DNA from: Leptasterias polaris
Lineage: Eukaryota; Echinodermata; Asteroidea; Forcipulatida; Asteriidae
Assembly (NCBI GenBank): GCA_037783415.1
Contig: JAZGTN010000119.1
Coordinates: forward strand, 558,001-622,000
Direction of reading: 5' to 3'
DNA length: 64,000 nt
Shown: piece after piece, positions 56,811 to 64,000 of the stretch
Numbering within the stretch: position 1 is the first letter of the stretch
Layout: every line of letters begins with the position of its first letter
The notes under the pieces: model-generated
What the model was told of the DNA's origin: nothing
Databases searched by the model: none
What the model saw: only the letters and a program-made list of their open reading frames with translations
Made by a program: the position numbers and the translations under genes

Positions 56811-57214
56811 TTAAAGGTGCTGCATACGTTTGGTAATTAGAGCCTACTGATTGTGTTAATCAGTATAATCTATATAAATGTAGGTACATACAATAAAACT
56901 AACCTGTGAAAATTTCACTTCAAAAGGTGGTCTTGTTTTTGAGATATCACCGAAAAACCGGAGCGAATATTTCCACGCAGGAAGAATATTCCCCATAGGA
57001 ATACACAGTCTGAGAAGCATTTCTGACAGAAACGCTTCTCAGATTCAAATTTTGGGGAATAAAAAGTGATATATTTTTCCATAACCGTAGAACTTCGAAG
57101 TTAAAAGTTTTTCAAAATTCATTATACTACCCAAAGCTGCCGTACTTCTTACCAAGTAAGTTTTTATTGCCATTAATTATCAGAGTCATTGCCAAACGTG
57201 TACTGTGCCTTTAA
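56811..57214. mobile_element. TTAA-flanked MITE (subfamily 1)
   Basis: TTAA at 56811-56814 and 57211-57214. It is nearly identical to the copy at 8048-8443 throughout, including the internal hairpin near 57009-57043, which here has one mismatch (GCATTTCT opposite AGAAACGC). Confidence 0.88.
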
Positions 57215-58071
57215 CGCTGATGTTAATACTCCCCAATCAAGCGAACGTTTTTGTTTTGAAGGTATTCTGTGATAGTTAGTTGCCCGCATGGAGACGCAAT
57301 TGTTTCTTTAACTTAAGTTACGGTGTTTGTGGCCGTTGTAAAGGTAAATCGATGTTAATTTTGTAAATTATTCTTGTTACTGATTGTTTGAATTGCTTTA
57401 GGTAAACTGTTTAATGTCGAGGTTTTTTTAATGTCCTCCTTGGGGACAGTACAGTGTTGTAAAAACTGAATTTAAAAATAATAAAAAAAATTAATGAATA
57501 AAGATAGAAATATAGAAGCAATTTTAGTCAAAACACAACACAACTCAACTAATGCATACGAACGTATGCTTCATTTATTATGGATCAAATTCGGTATAGC
57601 CTACACATTAAACTACTTTAGTTAAAAATAAAATAGTACTTGCTGAAAATTTAATGTTAATCGCGGGCGGAATGTGGAGAGTTGGGAACTTCATTTGACA
57701 CAGTGACTATACAAGATCTTGTTGAAATATTAACAAACTAAATAAAATACAGAATAATGGTGATGCGCGCACGTGTGTCATCGCTGACTCCCAGCGCACT
57801 GAAGCATGAACATTACTGCGCATTAAACCTTCCTGATGGACAATGAATAATTGAACGCATACAATACAGCCTGCTCAGGTCAAGCGTGCCCAATTACAAT
57901 TAAAAGTGACGTACAGGCTGCGTCATTTCATCTGGTTCAGGTTGTCTGTCAATTTTGACGATCATCTCTATGAGGTAATACACTAGTGAGCAGGCTGGTG
58001 ATTGGATTGAGCCTTTGATGATACAAATATGGGATAATTATAGCACACAGTCTGAGTATACTCCACGAGGA
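57215..58071. other. Unique stretch with complex block
   Basis: The part 57650-57960 is complex, with TGACTCCCAGCGCACTGAAG and several TAATTGAA/ATTA words, and may be regulatory. A small palindrome GCATACG-AA-CGTATGC lies at 57554-57569. No gene. Confidence 0.4.
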
Positions 58072-58242
58072 AGATATTTGGCTATAGGGCCATCGCAGAT
58101 TTTGTCCTCTGAAAAAAATACCTGGGTAGAATAACAAGCACAGGCAGCCATTTTGAAAACTTAAAAACTTGCTTGTTATTCTACGTATTTTCTTTCTAAA
58201 GAAATTCAAATCTGCAATTGCCCTAATTTAGCCAAATATTTT
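58072..58242. mobile_element. Foldback element, imperfect 65-bp arms
   Basis: ATATTTGGCTATAGGGC and GTAGAATAACAAGCA on the left recur inverted as TGCTTGTTATTCTAC and GCCCTAATTTAGCCAAATAT on the right. The arms have several indels. No coding capacity. Confidence 0.7.
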
Positions 58243-58630
58243 TTCCCCGTGACATACTTTGACAGTGTGCCAAATGTCCATGCTTGTATCATCAAAGGCA
58301 CAATTCTCCCACAACCTCCCCCACTGCATTGCAGCATCGGTTCATAAAAACTAAAGGCATAAAGCCAAACAGGTTCACATTTAACTGCATTTTTTCACAT
58401 TTTGGTTATTTTTCTAATTTACAGCTTAAAATTGTCATTATAGTCTGAAAATTGCAATCGAAACAGGATTTTAAAGCAACAAATTTGTCTTTTACCATTT
58501 TTCATCTAAATTGTGAAAAGCATGCTCCAGATTTTAGAAATCAATCTAATTTTTCAAAGCTAACAATTTAAAAATGGAAAAATTCCAGTTATTTGTTGGC
58601 AATATAACGCACATTTTGTCATGTTTGGGG

Positions 58631-58860
58631 TCCAAGGGATAAACAAATCTATCCCCTCCTCTTTTTTCGCTTGTTTAAGCAGCAAAGGATACAAAAATCT
58701 ATCCCTTCCACTTTTCGGCTGGGTTTGAGAAACAAGGGATAGAAAATTCTATCCCCTCCTCTTTTCTGCTGGATTTGAGGAACAAGGGATAGAAAATTCT
58801 ACTCCCTCATCTTTTCGGCTCGGTTTGAGGAACAAGGGATAGAAAAATCTATCCCCTGAC
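58631..58860 (+). repeat. 50-bp tandem repeat, about 4.6 copies
   Basis: AAGGGATAGAAAATTCTATC-type cores start every 50 bases (about 58634, 58684, 58734, 58784, 58834). The core is itself palindromic, so each unit can fold. Confidence 0.92.
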
Positions 58861-59731
58861 CTAAATTATAACAACTCGAACCACAATTAAACTTTTATTT
58901 TTGTCAGCTTTCCCAATAGTGAAGTACATAATTGTAAATAAAAAGGTGTGCGTATTTTTCTTTGATGGTACGATGCAACAATAGTTACGCAATTTGTTAA
59001 ATTATTTTGCTTACAAAAATGAATCAATCAAAGGACTGTTAAAAATATTGTTTAAAGCGCACCAGGTTCTAACTTTGTTCCGCCAGCAATATTTTATGAA
59101 GAAAAATAGCATGATTTTGACACTTTAGAGACAATTTCAAGAAAAAATTCTATATATTTCAAAACAAATTTGAAATGTGAAAAAGTGTAGTTATAGATGT
59201 GAACCTGTTCAATAATTCATATACAGATCATCCACACTCGGGCATGCAACAACGACGAAGCTGACCATGAAAAGAATTTAAAGAAAGGATTTTAACACAA
59301 ATGCTTAACAAATGCAATAGGAAAGTTCGGGAATGAAATTCCGCATATGATCAAGGAAGAATCGTGCTGTGCGAGTAAAAACCTTTGTATCAAAATTCGT
59401 GAATTATAAAACCTTGTTCTTATCACCACCACGAACAACAATGGCTGGGTAGTTTGCCATGACGGCTGAGTTGGGTCCGAATGCATATCAGTTTTGACAT
59501 TGCCCGTTCGAAAATAATACAAAAGCATCATTTTTGTGTAGGCGTAAAATCAGGATTAAAAAAGGGGGTTGTGATCCGTCGGGAAGGTTATTGTATTGTA
59601 TTGTAGAAATAACAATTGCAATCCTTGGGGGGGGGGGGGGGGGGGGGTGGATAAGGGTATAATATTATATATACAGTATAGGACGCCCGTATGTAAACAC
59701 GTTTTATTTAACCAGTGTCAACCACTACAGG
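58861..59731. other. Non-coding stretch
   Basis: A 21-G run lies at 59627-59647. No gene recognised. Confidence 0.5.
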
Positions 59732-61105
59732 GAGATCGTTTACTTAGGGCCGCCCTTTTCTAATACAAACAATTATTACAAAAATACAATTGAAACTGTT
59801 ATAATACCCTTGGAGTTTTATATGTGTTGTTTTTCTATCTGAAAAGATCTATATTACAAATTCGGATTATGCATCAATGCAAATTTCTCGCATTGATTGT
59901 TGCTCTTTGATGTGCAATTTATTGTCCATCTTAGGCTATGCGTTGTTTTTTTAAAGGTTTGCTTTGATAAAGACAATCAATGTATGCAATATTAGTACGA
60001 TCAGTTGCTTTATTAACCATTTCCAACGTTTTTAGTTTTTTTGTTTTTTCGACTATATGTCAGCTTTTCTCAATACTTATCGTTTTCACTATTGCTGATT
60101 TGGGGGGGGGGTTTTCTTTGTGAATCATGCTTCACGTTTTTACATTGTTATTGCTAAATTAAAAACACTTTTAGCACAAAAGGTCGACGGTGTTATCGTT
60201 TTACCTTTGTTGCAAAGGATGAATGTCATAAGCAGTGTAATAAAAATAAAAAGGCTATGTTTTGGGGTTTTTTCGGGCACTTTACATTTGTTTTCGAAAG
60301 CTTCCCATTTCCAGTAGGAACTGCACGTTATCACCGTTTTATTTTAAGTGATACAATATAATCTAGTTATTTTTATTTACTTTTCTTTTTATTAGTCATT
60401 TATTCATCAAATTTGTTTTACCAACATTTATCTTGTTATTTCTTCAGTCGATTTCTTTAAACATACATTAAAGTCGCATTCAGTCAATAGCTTAATCTTT
60501 AATTGTTTTCGTTCCCCTGTTATTTTCTGAAATTATTTATCATTTTGCTGCCCTTGGTGGGTGTCTGGAGAATAGGCCTACTTCTTAAAAATTGAAGTGT
60601 TATTACATGCATTATTGAAGTATTGGGGAGCGTCTACCAAAGGTCGACCTTTTTCAATATAAAAAATTGTCACATAGGGCCTATATACGATTGATTTTTA
60701 TATTTTTTTATATACCCTAGAGTTTTATATGTATTGTTTTTCTATCTGAAAAGATCTATGTTAAAAATTTGCTTTATCAACCGATGCAAACGTCTTGCAT
60801 TGATTGTTACTCTGTGTGCTATTTATTGTCCAATTTAGGCAATCCGTTGTTTTTGGAAGGTTTGCTTAAAAAACAAAAAAAAATAAAACAATCAATGTCT
60901 GCAATAATAATGTCTTAATTAATGACCAATTCAAACGAATTGTGTTAACATACATTAAAGTCGCATTCGGTCAATGGCCTAACCTTTATTTGTTTTCGTT
61001 CCCCTGTTACTTTCCGAAATTATTCGCCATGTTGATGACCTTGGTGAGTGTCTGGAGAAATCCAATTAAAAATTGAAGTGTTAATACATGCATTATTAAA
61101 GTATG
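59732..61105 (+). repeat. Two-copy segmental duplication, one copy about 420 bp shorter
   Basis: Copy 1 (about 59732-60627) and copy 2 (about 60628-61105) share, in order, TTTTATATGTGTTGTTTTTC (copy 2 has one change), CTATCTGAAAAGATCTAT, CATTGATTGTTRCTCT, ACATACATTAAAGTCGCATT, GTTTTCGTTCCCCTGTTA and ATACATGCATTATT-type words. The offset is about 907 bases in the left part and 488 in the right part, so about 420 bases (roughly 60010-60440) are present only in copy 1. Confidence 0.85.
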
Positions 61106-61645
61106 TTTGTCTTAAGTGGACGACTGAAAACAAAATCATCTTCTCGAGGTAGGCGCTAAAAATGTGCCTTTGACTAAACACAAATGGGGTTTTTTAAATG
61201 AATAAATAAAAATAAAATGAACAAAGTCATGAAAAAATAGCTATTTTAGGTTGTAACTAAGTGTTGGCAGTGCATTTTATTATAAATGTTACTAATATTA
61301 TTATTATTTACGGGGGGGGGGGGGGCTGTGTTTAGTTAAGAGTTTGGGCTTGTGTTAAGGACAGGGCTTAAACTAAGGACCAAGCTGCACTTGGAGACGG
61401 TGATTGGTTATAAGAGTGGGGCTATATTTAGGACCGAGCTAAGAATTTTGGTTGAGTTGCATTATTTGAGAAAAGTGTTTGGGCTACAATCTAGGCTTGA
61501 GCAAGATTTAGTTATGTGAGTGGAGCTTTATTTAGGCCACGATTTTATTAACGTCACGGGCTACACTTACAAGGTGTTGCACGCACAATTCAACGGTAAC
61601 CCAGTTATCAAACATAAACCTCACTCAATAAATTTGTTTACAGCT
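61106..61645. other. Non-coding stretch
   Basis: A 14-G run at 61312-61325 and a TTTAGG/AGTTTGGGCT-type quasi-repeat at 61326-61530. No gene. Confidence 0.5.
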
Positions 61646-61915
61646 ATACAGCAATCCTTCACCGATCTTGAACTCTTGGTGGCAGCAGATACCGCCATTA
61701 TTGCGGTGGTACCTGGGTGGTACTGCGCTGCCTAGCGACGGGTTTAAGCGATTTGCAAAGTGAAAGTCCAATAACCCGCGACTGATCAAATGATCGCCGT
61801 GTAGCCCAAACCTTATACCAGTCGCTAGGCAGCGCAGTACCACCCAGGTACACCGCAGTAATGGAGGCATATCTGCTGCCACCAAGAGTTCAAGATCGGT
61901 GAAGGATTGCTGTAT
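61646..61915. mobile_element. Foldback MITE with 94-bp arms, TA-flanked
   Basis: The arms 61646-61739 and 61821-61915 are inverted copies with few mismatches. They share ACAGCAATCCTTCACCGATC, TTGAACTCTTGGTGGCAGCA and TGGTACTGCGCTGCCTAGCG. They enclose an 81-base loop. The ends TACAGCAATCC fit a TA target. The 86- and 71-codon ORFs crossing it are mirror products. Confidence 0.9.
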
Positions 61916-62794
61916 TGCTGCTCAGCTCATCTCGGTGAGTCAGGTCTTTAGATAATGAGCTCATCATAAAACCATAGTTTTGATTATGTGCAGGGAATTA
62001 GTATTTGGTGATATTTTGAAAGGAAACAGATTTGCAGTATATCATGACTCAGCTAGTTGTGAATAATATAGTAGATTGTTTCCTCTCTTGCAGCCGAAGT
62101 CTCGAGCCAAAGAGGTTGGACCTAAAATGGGAAATTGCTATGTGGTCTGTAACCTCACATAACAACTGTGTAATTGCCACACTGTAACTCAAACACTTTC
62201 ATTGAGAATATTTTCAACTTTAAAACGTCCAATTATATCAAATTTCCAAATGATGGGTTTGCACATTTTGTTCATGATGTTTATTATTGATTTTTACCGT
62301 TTTACTAAGGTACAAAATCCTCTTCGGAATGTACAGACTATTGTTGTGTTGATATTATGTTAAGGAAAACCATTTAAATCACTGCCTGGCGTTTTTGTCA
62401 TTGTCTTATTGAGCGTCTTAACGGTTGGAAAACTGAACTATTAAGAAATCATGCCAGGGCGGACATTTTTCTCGTAAATTTTCGAAGGAAATATATAGAG
62501 AAGGAATACCCCTTTGTTTCTGGTCCACATAATCACCATTGTTTACAGGCTTTCTCGGGCTTGCGAGCTACAGTGATTAAGTTCATTTTATGATCGACGC
62601 TTCCTTGGTTGTTTGTTTTGGATGATCTTCCCGTCAAGGAAACTCGGCAAACTCCCACTTGGGGATATGAACACTAAATCTCTTTCATACAAACATTGGT
62701 TTAACGTCAATGATTATGAATTATACACAAATCAAGAGATTGTGATTCAGTATAAAACTATATACGACAATCCTTATTCTAGTTACTGTGAAAT
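61916..62794. other. Non-coding stretch
   Basis: No gene recognised; the 80-codon ORF at 62613-62855 runs into a tRNA-like fragment and is not supported. Confidence 0.45.
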
Positions 62795-62870
62795 CAGCGG
62801 TTCACTTGGTAGGATTCGAACCCCCAACCTTGTGATTGCAAGTCCTGCAGTCTAACCACTTGACCTCCAT
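62795..62870 (-). mobile_element. tRNA-like SINE head or tRNA relic, minus strand
   Basis: On the minus strand it has AGTGGTTAGACTGCAGGAC (A-box region) and a perfect B box GGTTCGAATCC (62812-62822). The T stem and the acceptor ends do not pair well, so a working tRNA is unlikely. Confidence 0.55.
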
Positions 62871-64000
62871 TATACACCAGAAATATATAATAATAAAATA
62901 AAAATCATCTTGAGGTTTGGTAATGACATAGAATTTCCCGCCAATGGTAAGATTAAGCTTCTAGAATCAATATAAGGTACAACTTTGCTGTTGGTTGTCT
63001 GTGGTAACATTCTCTTCACTTAAAACACTTAAAAATTGCCATCAATTGCGATGGCTTGGTAAAATATGGCACTTTAAACCTTTGAAACCGTTCTTTACCT
63101 CTTGGTGCGGTTGCTTCTATTCTGTAATGTCCACACCTAGCCCTGTTTTATTCGTAAGATTATATTCCCATTCGATTCCCCACAGATCCTGAAAGTCATT
63201 CACACATTTACAGCCCACGTCTTGTCGCGGAACAGCAGTAATTTCCCGCGCGTTCACTGACTTCTTCTTCTTCTTCTTTTCTTCCCGCGCAATCATTATC
63301 ACCTATACACCGGAACACCGGCCGTTGAATGCTTTATTTGAAAGTCAATCCCCCCTGATGAGCACATTAGTGTCACGGTTACCATTGTAGCACGTGTATC
63401 ATTTTTCCAGCGGCCCGTCGGGCGTAACTACAAACCTGCTTGATGAGATCGCTCTTTTTCCCCCTCTCATCTCTTTCTCCTTTTGCGTTTCAATGTGAGC
63501 CCTACGGCTGTTTGATGGGACGCGCTCCTCCTTGGAAGGTGTTAGGCGAGAGCGTAACATTTTTCTTGCGACACCCTCAGCAACTGTAACACTTTGAAGA
63601 TAGAATAACGAGGGATGAGTGCGGTCATCCGTTCACGATGAAACTGTTGATGGGCTGGTTGTTTGTGTTTTGTGCAATAATGGATTGTGAATCCGCAATA
63701 ATGAAATGAAAATTCCTTTTTTTTTTCCTCGTTAATTTGTTTTCGTACAAGTTGACAAGTGTGGGGGGGGGGGGTTTCTTGGGGGAGGTGGGTGTAAAAG
63801 TAACACAATGTTCCCATTGGCACTCGCATAAAGCCTAGATTTTATATAAGTCTTAGAAGTATTTAGTTAGTGTTTATTTTAACCTATTTGTGTACGTTGA
63901 TTACGCCTGACAAGATAATTTGACAGCAACAAAATATATATATATATAAAAATTGTGGAAAAAACGAAAGTGGTTGTCTGCATGGCCCAGATATGGTTGA
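62871..64000. other. Non-coding end of window
   Basis: CTTCTT-type (about 63263-63280) and TA (about 63936-63948) microsatellites and a G run near 63761-63773. No gene recognised; the minus ORF at 63542-63829 shows no domain. Confidence 0.5.

Noticed and set aside
61520..61885. Overlapping ORFs on both strands near 61.6 kb
   Set aside because: They are created by the 94-bp inverted arms and encode mirror segments.
62795..62870. Functional tRNA gene
   Set aside because: A and B boxes are present, but the T stem and acceptor stem do not pair adequately; read as SINE head or relic.

Overview
The window looks like intergenic or intronic DNA from a metazoan nuclear genome. No bacterial or phage gene organisation is visible: there is no dense coding, no ribosome-binding-site-led ORFs and no rRNA or functional tRNA. 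The DNA is AT-rich and full of short tandem repeats, long poly(G)/poly(C) runs, tRNA-derived SINEs, a 5'-truncated CR1/L2-like LINE tail and many short inverted-repeat elements (MITEs). The repeat style, including recurrent AGGCCTA-type words, suggests a marine invertebrate deuterostome, most likely an echinoderm such as a starfish. That assignment is inference from memory and was not checked by a search.

Coding content is minimal. The best gene signal is a small candidate first exon at 9232-9317 on +: an ATG in good context, an upstream in-frame stop, 28 codons and a consensus splice donor. One 208-codon ORF at 52119-52745 is longer than chance predicts for this composition but matches no family I recognise. 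A 94-codon piece at 32372-32656 is the C-terminal tail of a non-LTR retrotransposon reverse transcriptase.

Layout. 1-7.8 kb: mostly unique sequence with one degraded MITE. 7.8-8.6 kb: degenerate telomere-type hexamers abutting a truncated SINE that is itself interrupted by a TTAA-flanked MITE. 9.2 kb: the candidate first exon. 12.2-12.9 kb: exactly 16 copies of a 43-bp satellite. 14.8-15.3 kb: two MITEs lying end to end at a TATA junction. 16.3-17.9 kb: a MITE, a poly(A)-tailed SINE, then exactly 22 copies of a 42-bp satellite that stays open in frame. 18-31 kb: unique, possibly regulatory DNA with several SINEs and MITEs. 32.4-32.9 kb: the LINE tail. 38.9-39.9 kb: a 31-bp minisatellite. 40.1-41.0 kb and 49.5-50.2 kb: non-autonomous DNA transposons with terminal inverted repeats and target duplications; the second fits hAT. 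44.0-46.5 kb: a 44-bp repeat, a TTAA MITE running directly into a 25-bp hairpin satellite, and a near-full SINE. 46.7-47.0 kb: adjacent palindromes, one with 45-bp perfect arms, then two CRE octamers. 55.7-62 kb: a 22-bp repeat, another TTAA MITE, a 50-bp repeat, a partial segmental duplication and a 94-bp-armed foldback element.

Mobile elements explain much of the recognisable structure. One TTAA-flanked MITE superfamily has about a dozen relics here. A TA-flanked family has three near-identical copies. The tRNA-Leu-like SINE shares its 3' tail form with the LINE, as expected if the LINE machinery mobilises it. Several unique blocks rich in homeodomain-like, CRE-like or TEAD-like words could be enhancers, but only cross-species alignment or chromatin data could show that.
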